The notes beneath the pieces are model-generated. The model worked only from the letters and a program-made list of their open reading frames with translations. It made no database searches and had not been told where the DNA came from. From Casuarina equisetifolia (taxonomy: Eukaryota > Streptophyta > Magnoliopsida > Fagales > Casuarinaceae), in assembly GCA_028551475.1 (NCBI GenBank), contig CM052359.1:11905583-11969582 (forward strand): DNA of 64,000 bases, read 5' to 3'. The translations under genes and the position numbers were made by a program. How positions within the stretch are numbered: position 1 is the stretch's first letter; each line of letters begins with the position of its first letter. Below, in pieces: positions 1 to 18,800 of this stretch.

Positions 1-314
1 TTTGCTATGTTTTATTTCTTTGAGTATTTTCTGGGAAGAGAAACAAGTTACGAAAAATTTTGTGATTAGTTTTCGGTTTCCAAGATATGATTGTTCTGAT
101 TTGCAGAAAATTTTTTATGTCATTCCTCGTTTTTCTTTTTAAGATTACTAGAGAATACGGGAAAATACAGGAGTTTCAGTTTATGTACCTTATTTTTGGA
201 TGAAAAAGACACAGTGTTTTATTCTTTATGTGGAAGAATGGAGAATTGGGTTTTTTAGCTGAAACTTAACGAACTTTTTTTTTTTTTTTCTTTTTTTTTC
301 CCTTTCTTAAAGAG
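1..314 (+). other. Intron upstream of the first visible BiP exon
   Basis: No gene start is visible here. The stretch is T-rich and ends in a long pyrimidine run (about 277-306) just before the first visible BiP exon, as expected of the 3' part of an intron. The exon carrying the start codon and most of the signal peptide must lie to the left of the window. Two acceptor AGs are possible, at 313-314 and 323-324. The first gives a hydrophobic FLLGTAVAS stretch that would suit the end of a signal peptide. Confidence 0.7.
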
Positions 315-3100
315 TTTTTGTTAGGGACAGCGGTGGCATCCGACGAACCGAAGCTCGGTACCGTGATCGGTATCGATCTGGGAACCACCTATTCGTGTGT
401 GGGGGTGTACAAGAACGGGCATGTAGAGATTATAGCCAATGATCAAGGGAATAGAATCACCCCTTCGTGGGTCGCATTCACCGATACCGAGCGTTTAATA
501 GGAGAGGCCGCAAAGAATCAAGGGGCGATGAACGCTGAACGTACAATTTTTGATGTTAAGCGGCTTATTGGAAGGAAGTAAGTGAATTTCTTTTCCATTT
601 GTGGTTTAACTGAAGAAGCGATAAAGTTTGAATATTAGTTTGAAGGTGATATGAATATATAATGTGTTTTGATAGGTGAATTGAGATGGCTTGGATTCTT
701 TTGTTGGTAGGTTTGATGATCCGGACGTTCAGAGGGATATAAAGTTCTTACCTTATAAGGTTGTGAACAAAGATGGCAAGCCCTATATACAAGTGAAAGT
801 GAAAGGAGAGACGAAGGTGTTTAGTCCTGAGGAAATCAGTGCTATGATACTGGGAAAGATGAAGGAGACGGCTGAGGCCTTTTTGGGGAAGAAAATAAAA
901 GATGCCGTTATCACAGTTCCAGGTATTATAAGACCTCATGTTTAAGAATTTTCTTTCCAAATCGTTTGTGATATACTGAAAGGCGGCGGCACTGAACTTG
1001 CATGAATAAGTGGGTGGCCATAATTCTGAGTGGGTTAGATTCTGAATTTAAATAGAATTTTTGAATGAACAAGTGACAAGCACTACGTTGTGTGTCCTAC
1101 GAGTAGAAAGGGTTTTTGAACTCAGTCCCTTATTTATAGTATTACATTGCTTCCAAAACTGCTAGGAAGATGGATTTCAGATGCTTCTTAGGGTTGTTGT
1201 TTTGTTGTCTATACGTTACATGGTCTAAGAGGTTTCTGTTTGTTTGTTGTAGCTTATTTCAATGATGCGCAGAGGCAGGCCACTAAGGATGCTGGCACCA
1301 TTGCCGGGATGAACGTGGCTCGGATAATCAATGAACCTACAGCTGCGGCCATTGCCTATGGTCTGGACAAGAAAGGAGAGAAGAACATTTTGGTTTACGA
1401 TCTTGGTGGTGGTACATTTGATGTTAGCATCTTGACCATTGATAATGGTGTGTTTGAGGTTCTTGCTACTAGTGGAGACACTCACTTGGGTGGGGAGGAC
1501 TTCGACCACAGAGTGATGGATTACTTCATCAAGTTGATTAAAAAGAAGCATAACAAAGATATCAGCAAGGATAAAAAGGCTCTTGGGAAGCTGCGTCGGG
1601 AATGTGAGAGAGCAAAAAGAGCGTTGAGTAGCCAACACCAAGTACGCATTGAGATTGAGTCTCTTTTCGATGGTGTTGATTTCTCAGAGCCACTGACAAG
1701 AGCAAGGTTTGAGGAGCTAAACATGGACTTGTTTAAGAAAACGATGGGACCAGTGAAGAAGGCTTTGGAAGATGCAGGCCTGAAGAAAACAGATATTAAC
1801 GAGATCGTGCTTGTTGGAGGAAGCACCCGAATTCCAAAGGTGCAACAGCTGTTGAAAGATTTCTTTGATGGTAAAGAGCCAAACAAGGGTGTTAATCCTG
1901 ATGAGGCTGTTGCCTATGGGGCTGCAGTTCAAGGTGGAATCCTCAGTGGTGAAGGCGGGGATGAAACTAAAGGTAATGGTTCAGTATAAATATTAATTTG
2001 TTGTTTGATCTTCATGGATTTTGACATTTTGGGGACTAAAACATGGGATGCGCGTATAATGCTTAACAAGATTTTCCTTTTTGTCCTCTGCAGACATCCT
2101 TTTGCTTGATGTTGCCCCGCTGAGTCTGGGTATTGAAACCGCCGGTGGTGTGATGACGAAATTGATACCAAGAAACACAGTTATCCCAACTAAGAAGTCT
2201 CAGATTTTCACCACGTACCAAGACCAGCAAACCACTGTGTCGATCAAGGTATGACAAACGGATATTACACTGTTGACACGAGAAACCTTTACTCTTGATA
2301 AGCATGCTGCTTAGCATGTTGTTGCTCATTGTACTGAAGTATATCTAAAAAAAAATTTCAGGTATTTGAAGGTGAAAGAAGCTTGACAAAGGATTGTCGT
2401 GAACTTGGAAGGTTTGATCTGACAGGCATTCCACCTGCTCCAAGGTAATCAATCTAAAACATTTTTTCATTATCAGTAGCATGCAGGAAACATACAGTAC
2501 AGGAACTCATAGACCAAATCGCTTATGTTAAACTTCACTACCTGGCAATGGTTGTTCATATTGTATATAGCAAAGATGTGGTGGTTTGTTATCGACGGGT
2601 CTGGTTCTCATTGCAGGGGAGTACCACAAATAGAGGTTACCTTTGAGGTTGATGCCAATGGTATCCTACATGTGAGGGCGGAGGATAAGGCAGCCAAGAA
2701 GTCACAATCCATCACCATCACTAACGACAAGGGGCGTCTGAGCCAGGAAGAAATTGAAAAGATGGTGAAGGAAGCCGAGGAGTTTGCGGAAGAGGATAGG
2801 AAGGTGAAGGAGAGAATTGATGCAAGGAACAAGTTGGAGACTTACATCTACAACATGAAGAGCACCATCACTGAAAAGTTTGCTGATAAAATTGACTCAG
2901 ACGACAAGGAGAAGATCGAAGGTACACTGAAAGAAACTCTGGAATGGTTGGATGAAAACCAAAACGCAGAGAAGGAAGATTTTGATGAGAAGTTGAAGGA
3001 GGTCGAAGCAGTGTGTAATCCCATCATAAAGCAAGTTTATGAGAAAAGTGGGGGAAGTTCAGCTGAGTCTGAAGAGGAAGAACCAAATGATGAGTTGTAG
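315..3100 (+). CDS. BIP3: Luminal-binding protein, BiP3-type ER HSP70 (5' partial)
   Basis: This is an HSP70 chaperone of the ER lumen, which binds unfolded secretory proteins and takes part in the unfolded-protein response. Exons read 315 (or 325)-577, 711-922, 1253-1972, 2094-2248, 2362-2444 and 2617-3100, and all phases agree. The ATPase domain shows [17 protein letters not shown], the phosphate-loop motif [10 protein letters not shown] and [14 protein letters not shown]. The substrate-binding domain and helical lid follow. The protein ends in an acidic tail and NDEL, a variant of the HDEL/KDEL retrieval signal. The wording [16 protein letters not shown] and [13 protein letters not shown] matches Arabidopsis BiP3 as I recall it rather than BiP1/2. 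One residue is missing against family members in the KVKGETK stretch (usually KDGETK). The frame is intact over about 635 codons, so it is probably functional. The promoter, where ER-stress elements would lie, is outside the window. Confidence 0.93.
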
Positions 3101-4939
3101 ATTCTAGGAAGGATAGAGTCCACCTATTGTTTTGTCCGAGTTTCCTTGTTATTTCCCAAGTTTAATTTTACTAGTTTGGAGAAACGTTCATTTTTGTTAC
3201 TTCTTATCCTCCCCTCATGTATACTGGAGTAAAGGTAAATATTTCGAGAATGTAATTGTCAAGCTGGGGAATAATTGGTCTCTTTTCTCATGACACCGAT
3301 CATCAATCAAAAAGTTATCTGGCCTTCTAATTTTCTTCCTCACTTATTCAAGTTCGATTCTCAGCCTCTTGTCCAAGAAATTGGCCGTACGAAAACCTTT
3401 GTGACGGAGAACAAAAGAGGATTATAACTGAATAAATTTCCAGATTCCAAATTTAAGGAAATGCAAATAAGGTAAGAACTTAAGGTGGTTAGGATGATCA
3501 GTCCTAATGTTTACTGTCAATTGCGTAAATCTCAGGTAGTTTTTACTTATCCTCAATTTTCACTACCATTTATCTGTTCCTCTTTAGTTTAGAGATGAAG
3601 CAAAATCAAAATGGCTTGGTTTCAATCAATGAGTGAACCACAAGTTTAGGCACCCATGGTTCAGTGGCACTTGGGTAAATCCCTTAAAATTTCCTTACCT
3701 TTAAAAAAAAAAAAAAAGAGTCCTAAAAATAAGTGAACCACAAAATATAAAATTGTTTTTACATATATAAAGCTTTGGTCAGTGTATCTTATACCAAAAT
3801 GATGTAACGGCGGCTGTTTTAACCCCAAAATAAGTTTTGGGCCTGTCCAACCATACGACGCCGCTTTCTAATTTGAGTAAGAAAGGTCAGATGCTGTTAC
3901 GCTGACCCACCTCCAAGCACCGTCTCTGAAATTTTTCATCGCTCTGGCGGGAAAAACCCTCGCATTTGTAAGATCTCTCTCTGGCGTGTGTTTGAAAGTT
4001 TTTGGCTATTCTCTTTGTTGATTTTTGTTTCCTATGTTGTAATCTATGCGTGTTTGTTTCTTTTTGCATGTGTTGCTTGCTTTGATGAAACTGCATTTAG
4101 AATTCATTTTCCTGTAGAGGTTTGCATTTTTTTCTTTGTCAGATACTAATGGGCTGTTGAGTTGCGTGTTCAAAAGGGATTTGTGACCTCCGTTTGGCTG
4201 CTAAGCAAGTCGAGGAAAATAACGGGGACTAAATATTGTAATCGCAATCTATTACTTTGCGGCTGTGCAAAGATTGGATTGTGCTTTATTTCTGTCGATT
4301 GTTTTGGTCATTATAAACTTTGAGGTAATGACTTTCTACTATGTCCGATCCGACGTTTATCTTGCTGTTTGGATTCTGATTTGCTGCTCTGCCTTCTTTA
4401 GGGTTAGGATTGCATGCGTACATTACTAGGTCTCGGTTGAGAATTTTTTCATTCATTTAGACTAAGGTTATGATCAATCTTCTTTTCAGAAATTTTTTTC
4501 AATGAATTCTGGATGCTATTTGAGTTCAAGCTAGTTAGGACCTGCATTAGCTCTGATATTTGGTGAAAAATCCTCTGATAGAATCCTCTTTGGAACTTTT
4601 TTTTTTTGGTGCCTAAATTTGGAAATATATGTTTGGCCAGCATTTTTCCTTTGCCCTGATTTGTAGTATCTTTTGGACTATGACTAAGACGTTGTTGCTT
4701 TTGCTAAGATTTTTGGTGGTTATATGAAAAAAAAAATAAAATCAAGTTATGAATTTGTCTGTCAGTTGCCTTATTTCATAAAATTCATTTGGATCTGGAG
4801 CTTGCTTGTTAGAGAATTATATGGAGCTGAATGAACAACCTAGGAGATCGATAATTTTCCCCATCATCCACTATTGTTGTTTTTGTTGGGAGCCTGACTT
4901 TTGGTTCCTATTCTTTTTGCCAGATAACGTTTTCGTACA
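3101..4939. other. Intergenic: BiP 3' UTR, RECQSIM promoter and leader
   Basis: The left part should hold the BiP 3' UTR and poly(A) site, although no single signal stands out. From about 3900 the sequence becomes less AT-rich, contains an E2F-like site, and probably begins the RECQSIM transcript. The kilobase before the ATG at 4940 is T-rich, with acceptor-like CAG at about 4920, so a leader intron is likely. Short open frames here are not convincing genes. Confidence 0.5.
3946..3954 (-). promoter_or_regulatory. E2F-type site upstream of the RecQ helicase
   Basis: GGCGGGAAA on the + strand is TTTCCCGCC on the other, a full match to the E2F consensus TTTSSCGC. It lies about 1 kb before the RECQSIM start codon, close to where the transcript probably begins. 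E2F sites are typical of S-phase and DNA-repair genes. The match is seen in the sequence; the regulatory role is inferred. Confidence 0.45.
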
Positions 4940-11612
<6,673 letters not shown>

Positions 11613-12540
11613 CAAATCAAGAACATAGAATAAGTTGAAGCGTACAATATGTAATTTGGGTATTATTATTATTTTTTTCTCTCCATCGTTCGATGCTTGA
11701 AGAGTTCTATGACACACTAAATTTTAAATCAATTGCAGAACCTGTTCATTCCGAACTTCGTGAGTAGCAAGGCGAGAAATTAATGTGTATAGAATTGAAG
11801 GAAAACGTCCTGTCCTGTATGGTTACTCATTGGGTTCATATATTCTGCTTTGTCATTGCGACTCGAACTCAAAATGTAGAAGGTTTTTGTGGATGAATCT
11901 TTCCAGCTTAAGACCAAGCATGAGAAAACCTTGCAGTGCTAAGAATGGCAAGTAAAAAGCGGTATTTAGATAGTAAAGTTTTTAGTTTCTTCCCATTTGT
12001 AGTTTCTTTATCTATTGGCTTTTGGGATTTGTATTTGCTTTGTATTGAAAGTGCATCTTCCTCGTTCTTATTTAGAGGGATGGAGGATTAGGAAATGAGT
12101 GAAGTAAAATATCTGATTAAGAACAACTAGTTTTTATCAGATATCATAGAAGTTGAGAAAAATAGCATATTAAGTTTTAATCAAAATGAAGAGAAATAAC
12201 TACCTTTCACACATCAATATGAGGTTGTCCCTCATAAAAAAGGATGATCGTTTATCGTAAGGTATTCTCTTGCACTTTGTCATTTTTTTTTCGGCATTCT
12301 CTACTTGTTACTTTGGAATATACCATTAATACACGGCATGTAAAACATGAGTGAAATGTCATAACTAAGGTAAAATATAATAATATGATTATCAAACTCA
12401 AGAATTTAGAGACCAAATTGAAATTATACACAAATCTAAATATTAGATTAGATTTTTTTTTTAAAAAAAAATTATACGTATCATTTTGCGCTTTTCCTTT
12501 TTATTTCAAAATCAGTTTATGAGCTCCATTGGCCTCATCT
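11613..12540. other. Intergenic after RECQSIM
   Basis: The first part is presumably RECQSIM 3' UTR. The rest is AT-rich with mononucleotide runs (for example about 12451-12470). I see no gene, tRNA or clear repeat. Confidence 0.5.
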
Positions 12541-12850
12541 GATCTTGTTCAACAATTCTAAAAACTGAAGGGACCTGAGGTTGGGAGGTTCATCCATATA
12601 GTTAGGAATGCGCGGTGTAGACCCACTCTTGTCATGGAAAGCTTTACGTCTGTCCTCAATTTAGTGGTTTGCTAAACCAATAGATTTAGGCTCTCCATGG
12701 ATTTCAATAGTAACACAAAACAGCACCCTTTTTGTCTTGGCAATTTAACTATTATCGATGACATTGGTAAGCAGTTTGAATTGATCAAGTGGAACGAAGT
12801 GAAACCAGTCATAATAAGTCATTAGCCATTTCTTGATAGAGACTTTACCA
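12541..12850 (-). pseudogene. Unassigned coding-like tract, decayed
   Basis: Read on the - strand, one frame gives protein-like sequence for about 100 codons, including KKWLMTYYDWFHFVPLDQFK, VLFCVTIEIHGEPKSIGLAN and RIPNYMDEPPNLRSLQFLEL. The composition is unlike random AT-rich spacer. The frame is interrupted and I cannot name the family. It may be a decayed host-gene exon or a piece of a mobile element. It lies between RECQSIM and the small gene at 13065. Confidence 0.35.
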
Positions 12851-13064
12851 TTAAACACTTAGCAAACTAAAGGTAAAAAAATAAAGCAATTTCTTCCGGG
12901 TGAGGCATTGAAATATCCTAATTTATAACGTGCACGGCAACTAAGACAATTTCATGAAAGAGATACAAAAGCAGCTCAAAGCTCCCCAATCAAAGCAAAG
13001 AATCCCAAGGCACAAACTCTTTACTCTTTACGCAGCTTCATAGTTTCAGGAAAGCAAACAATTC
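12851..13064 (+). promoter_or_regulatory. Probable promoter and leader of the small gene at 13065
   Basis: A TATA-like TTTATAA occurs at about 12921-12927, roughly 140 bp before the ATG. The sequence then becomes A-rich with a CA-rich leader. This assignment rests only on position. Confidence 0.3.
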
Positions 13065-13460
13065 ATGGATTATGGCCGCATCGTTTTCGCCCTAGTCGGC
13101 TTCTCAGCCTCATTCTTCCTCTGTGCGCCTAACTTCAATAGATGGCACGGGCAACAAATCACAGCAGAGAAACTGAGACTGATAGGCGAGGCCTTGGAGC
13201 ATGCAGAGGAAAAAGTTCTGAGGTCCCAAGAAAGACATGACCGGATTCTGAGCCAATTATGCACGTATTACTTGGTCAATAAGGACCTCGAGGAGGCACT
13301 GGCTGGTGCTCGAGCTGCCTTGGATGAGGACATGGCGTTTGCTGCGAATCTGAGAAGAATGCAGATAAAGATCATCAGCTCTTTCCCTGATGCAGTCGAT
13401 GCTAACATGTCTAACTTTCATTTCGAAAGACAGGCAGGCCAAGGGCCGCCTAGAGGTTAA
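13065..13460 (+). CDS. Small plant protein with N-terminal membrane anchor and helical body
   Basis: A single-exon frame of 131 residues. Residues about 5-22 (RIVFALVGFSASFFLCAPNF) are hydrophobic and could be a signal anchor. Residues about 30-110 are rich in E, A, L and R (KLRLIGEALEHAEEKVLRSQ, then DLEEALAGARAALDED), suggesting an amphipathic or coiled-coil body. The sequence then runs MQIKIISSFPDAVD. The wording reminds me of a plant-only family of unknown function, but I cannot name it. The frame has normal coding composition and a clear ATG, and no other frame competes. The function is unknown. Orientation is the same as RECQSIM and H2A. Confidence 0.72.
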   Translation: MDYGRIVFALVGFSASFFLCAPNFNRWHGQQITAEKLRLIGEALEHAEEKVLRSQERHDRILSQLCTYYLVNKDLEEALAGARAALDEDMAFAANLRRMQIKIISSFPDAVDANMSNFHFERQAGQGPPRG

Positions 13461-14009
13461 ATTTATACAGTCAAATCAATGCAGAAGGTGGAGTCGACAA
13501 GAAAAAGAAACAATAATGCATGTAAAAGCTGAAATATATGTTACAAACACCTGGGATTGTTGGGAGCAGTTTGTTATCTAAATTATCTGATAATTAAAAT
13601 GTAATTTGGCATTTCTTGGTGTCTGGTTCATAAATAGATGTTATAAGTTTCTTTTGCCAACGTACCTTCAGAAGCAAAAAATAGTCCTAATTTCAAAAAT
13701 AAGGAAGATGTGTCGTTTCAATCTGCTGCCCCCAACAGAAAACATCCTCTTACACTCAATCACTACTGGAAGGCGACTTTGTTTTTATGCTGTCAATGGT
13801 CCTATATCCGGTATGTGCCTAACTATGTTCGAACTTTTATACTTTTTCTTGTTCCAGATTCTTTTGCTCTGTGTTTGCTTGTTAAGGGATACAAGTGGTA
13901 GGGAAATTTGATTTGCAGTGTTTGGTATTTTTATGAATATCAAAGAATGGGAACTATGTTTTCTTTGAAAGCGCAATGGAGCCAGCCGCGCACGTTCAAA
14001 CCATCAAAC
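13461..14009. other. Intergenic left of the copia fossil
   Basis: This holds the probable 3' UTR of the small gene and then ordinary AT-rich sequence up to the left LTR. The open frames at about 13606-13911 have no recognisable content. Confidence 0.5.
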
Positions 14010-14676
14010 TGTTGGGTTGGTCCAGCCCATATTCAAGGACTTATTATTGGGTCTAATTAGGGTAATGTGGCCCTAAGGTTTAAAAAGAAAAATATAGGGT
14101 TTTTCTTTAGAGAAGAGGTGAGTAGCCGTCAAAAGAAAAGAGCAGAATTTCGCAGGAATTAGAGGCCCTGCGCAACAGTTGATCAAACGTCTGATCAAGG
14201 TTGATCCGTGGTCCGATTGAGCTGATTTTTTGTCAGCAGGTTCGGGATTGGGTGTTCTTCATTGTGAACGGTTGGATTGTCATTTGGAGCTCTTGAAGTC
14301 AGCAGATCTTGATCGAAAATCTAGGTGATATTTTTCCAACTTTTCTTGGTTAAGTTGTTGTTTACAACTTGTTCTTCACTATTCATTGGTGATTCTATTA
14401 TTGTTGAATCAGTAAATCTTAGTCCTGTTGCTATTGTTAAGGACTTGATTGGGTTGTAACCTAACGATTTATATAGTGGAGATTTGGGTGGACTCCGTGA
14501 TCGGTCCCGTAGTTTTTTATCCTTCACATTGGAGGGGTTTTTCCATGTAGAAATTCTTTTATGTTGAGTATGATATTTGCTTATTCTACTTGTGATTCAA
14601 ATACATCATTGGTGTTTTAGTATTTCCTCACAAGTTCAATCAAAGTGGGAAACGTTATACGTCATTTTTCCCATCA
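14010..14676 (+). repeat. 5' LTR of the copia fossil
   Basis: It begins TGTTGGG and ends CCATCA, so it has TG...CA termini, and is about 667 bp long. It matches the copy at 18801 along its full length. Confidence 0.9.
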
Positions 14677-14679
14677 AAG

Positions 14680-14692
14680 TGGTATCAGAGCC
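14680..14692 (+). other. Primer-binding site of the copia fossil
   Basis: TGGTATCAGAGCC lies three bases inside the left LTR. It is the usual initiator-methionine tRNA primer site of plant copia elements. Confidence 0.88.
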
Positions 14693-17600
14693 TAGGTTGT
14701 GGTTGTTTTATTTTTGGATTTGATTGAATGATGGAACTAAGCACTAACAGGATGATTAGTTTGAATGGAAGAAACTATCATGTTTGGAAGGGTAAGATGG
14801 AAGATTTGCTTTATGTGAAGCGTTGGCACTTACTGGTGTTTAGTGAAACAAGACCAGACAATATGAGTGAGGCCGATTGGACTCTTGAGCATAAAATTGT
14901 ATGCGGGTTCATTCGACAATTTGTAGATGAGAATGTTTTGAATCACATTAGTAAAGAAACACATGCTCAGACTCTATGGAACAAACTTGAATCTTTGTAT
15001 GCTTGAAAGACTGGAAATAATAAAATGTATTTGATGAAGCAACTTATTAGCTTGAAATACAAAGATGGGCAATCCATATCTGATCATTTGAATGAGTTTC
15101 AAGGAATGTTAGATCAACTTTCAGGTATGAATATGAAGTTTGAAGATGAAGTACAAGGACTTTGGTTACTTGGTATTTTACCAGAATCTTAGGAAACATT
15201 TCGTATGTCAGTGAGTAACTTTGCTCCCGATGGTATTGTCACTATGGATTTTGCCAAGACTAGTATTTTGAATGAAGAGATGAGAAGAAAGAGTCAGGGT
15301 TCTTTGTCTCATTCTGAAGTTTTGGTTGTTGAAAACAGGGGGAGAAGTCAAAGTAGAGGTCCGAGAAGTTATAACAAAAGTCAAAGTAAGTCTAGATTGT
15401 GGCATAAAAAAGTAGAGTGCCATCATTGTGGCAAGATGGGTCATATCAAGAAAAATTGCTTTCAGTTGAAAAATGAAAAGAAGAATGGTAAAGGTAGAAA
15501 TGAGAATAAGAAAGTTAATGAAAGTGAGAAGAAGAAGGACAACAATGATGATGATCGAGTTGCAGCAGCTACTAATGAACTTGTTATTGTGTGCTATGAT
15601 GATAATGTGAATTTTGTAAGTAATGAGACAAGTTGGGTAATTGATAGTGGTGCTTCTCTTCATATTACTTCTAAGAGGGAGTTCTTTATTTCTTATACTC
15701 CTGGAAACTTTGGCACATTGAAAATGGGTAATGATTGTTTAGCTAAAGTTACAGGTATGAGAGATGTATACTTGGAGACTCGTAATAGATCCAAGTTCTA
15801 ACTTAAGAATGTTAGACATGTACCAGAAATTCGCTTGAATTTGATTTCTACAGGACAACTTAATGATGAAGGTTTTTGCAATATCTTCAATAATGGACAA
15901 TAGAAACTTACTAAGGGTTCATTAGTTATGGCTAGAGGCAAGAAAGAGTCTTCTTTGTATTTGTCTCAAGTCAAGATTTCCAACGACATTTGTAATGTAG
16001 TGGAAGATGGAAATGCAAGTGCTTTATGGCATAAAAGGTTAAGTCACATGAGTGAGAAAAGCATGAAAGTGTTGACAAAGAAGAACTTGTTATCTGGGAT
16101 TAAGAGTGCAAAACTTGAGAAGTGTGCACATTGTTTTGCTAGAAAACAGAAAAGAGTTTCATTCTATAGTCACTCTCCTTCAAGAAAATCAAATTTCTTG
16201 GAGTTAGTACACTCAGATATTTGTGGCCCAGTTAACCCGAGGACGCTTGGTGGAGCATCCTACTTTGTGACCTTTATTGATGACTACTCAAGAAAGGTTT
16301 GGGTTTATGTTTTGATGTCAAAAGATCAAGTGCTAGATGTGTTCAAGCAGTTTTAAGTTTCAATAGAGCGGCAAACTGGAAAGAAGTTGAAATGTATTCA
16401 ATCAGACAATAGTAGTGAGTACATTGGACCATTTGATGAGTATTGTAGGCAACATGGTATTCGACATCAGAAGACACCTCCAAAAACACCTTAGTTGAAT
16501 GGTATAGCGGAAAGAATGAATAGAACATTGGTTGAGAGAGTTAGATGCATGATTTCAAATGCTAACCTGCCAAAGACATTTTGGGGTGAGACATTACTTA
16601 TAGCAGCTTATGTTATCAATCTATCTCCAACTGTTGCTTTAGATGGTGATGTGCCATATAGAGTTTAGTTTAGTAAAGATGTTTCCTATAACTATCTAAA
16701 AGTATTTGGTTGCAAAATATTTGTTCATATTCCAAAGGATGAGAGGTCTAAGTTAGATGTCAAGACACGAGAATGTATATTTCTTAGTTATGGTTCTGAT
16801 GAATTTGGTTACAAGTGTTATGATCCAGCTGTGAAGAAAATTGTGAAGAGTCGTGATGTTGTATTTTTTGAGAATCAAAATATGACAGATATTGGCTAGA
16901 GTGAGAAGAATATGTCACAAGGCTCTAAGATTGGTATTGATATTGATCTAATTTCTTCAAATGATTTACAGTGACAGTTGCTAAAACAAGTTGAAAGAGA
17001 TATTCAGCATGATGTTCAGGATCAAGTTCAGAATGATCAATAGGGTGCAGATAATAGTGACACTCAGACAGATAATGTTGTTGATGTTCAACAAAATTCA
17101 TCTTCAGTTCTACCATTGAGAAGATCTACTAGAGATCGTCATCCATCCTCTAGATACTTTACAGAGGAGTATGTATTGTTGACTGATGCAAGTGAGCTTG
17201 AGAGCTTTGAAGAAGCAGCAATGGATATGGATAAGAAAAAATAGGTTGATGCAATGCAAGATGAGTTGAAATCTTTGCATGATAATCAAACATTTGAGTT
17301 GGTGACATTGCCTAAGGGCAAGAAAGCTTTGAAGAATCATTGGATTTATAGATTGAAGCATGATGAAAATTCTTTACAACCTCAATACAAAGCCAGACTA
17401 GTTGTTAAAGGTTTCAGTCAGAAAAAAAGAATTGATTATGATGGGATTTTCTCACCTGTTGTGAAAATGTCCTCAATTAAAGTGGTTTTGGGATTGGCTG
17501 CCAGTCTTGATCTTGAAATTAAGCAAATGGATGTAAAGACTGCTTTTCTTCATGGTAACCTAAATGAAGAAATTTATATGGAGCAACCAGAGGGTTTTGA

Positions 17601-18800
17601 AGAAAAAGATAAAAAGAACTATGTTTGTAAGTTAGAGAAAAATTTATATGGCTTAAAACAAGCTCTGAGACAATGATATCGAAAATTTGAGTCTTTTATG
17701 GGGGAGCAAGCTTATAAAAAGACAAATTCTGATCATTGTGTATTTGTACAGAAGTTCTCAGATGATGACTTTATCATTCTACTGCTTTATGTAGATGACA
17801 TGCTTATAATTGGTAAGAATGATACAAAAATTGAAAAGTTGAAGCAGGAGTTAAGTAAGTCATTCTCAATGAAAGACTTAGGCTCAATGAAGCAAATTTT
17901 TGGTATGAGAGTTAGTTGTGATAGAAAAGCCAAGAAGTTATGGTTGTCTCAAGAAGAGTACATTAAGAAAGTGCTTAAAAGGTTTTGTATGGATAAAGCT
18001 AAAGTGGTGAGCACGCCTCTTGCTACACACTTTAAGCTTAATAAGAAACAATGTCCTACAGATGAGGAAGACAAAAAAGATATGGAAAGAGTTCTTTATG
18101 TTTTGGCTGTTGGTTGTTTAATATATGCAATGATTTGTACAAGGCCAGATATAGTTCATGCAGTTGGAGTAACTTGCAGATTTACTCCTATTCTTGGAAG
18201 AGAACATTGGAATGCAATGAAATGGATTCTAAGGTATCTTCGAGGCACTTCTAGTTTGAAACTTTCATTTGAGAGTGATAAGCCTATTCTTGTAGGATAT
18301 ACAGATTTTGATATGACAAGGGATATTAATAATAGAAGATCTACTTCAAGCTACTTGATTAAGTTTTCAGGGAAAGTTGTGGCATGACAATCAAGATTAC
18401 AAAAATGTATTGCTTTATCTACAATGGAAGCAGAATTTATTATAGCAACGGAAGCATGTAAAGAATTGCTTTGGATGAAGGAATTCATAAAAGAACTTGG
18501 TTTTGTGTAAGAAAAGTATGTGTTATTTTGTGATAGTCAAAGTGTTATACGTCTTACTAAGAACTCTACTTTTCATCAAAGATCAAAGTATATTGATGTA
18601 AGGTATCATTGGATACAAGATATCATGGAAACCAAAAAGGTTGCGCTTGAAAAAGTACATACTGAGGATAATGGTTCTGATATAATGACAAAGGCTCTAT
18701 GGCGAGAAAAGTTTAAGTTTTGTCGGCATGAGGCCGGTTTGAATTGTGCTTGAAAAATAGACATATAGAATCTCCCTCATTTGGGTTGAAGGGGGAGAAT

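Noticed and set aside
1225-1641. Open minus-strand frame of 138 codons
   Set aside because: It lies antisense to conserved BiP coding sequence and is a by-product of its codon pattern.
13606-13911. 101-codon frame after the small gene
   Set aside because: No family features, overlapping open frames on both strands, and composition like the neighbouring spacer.
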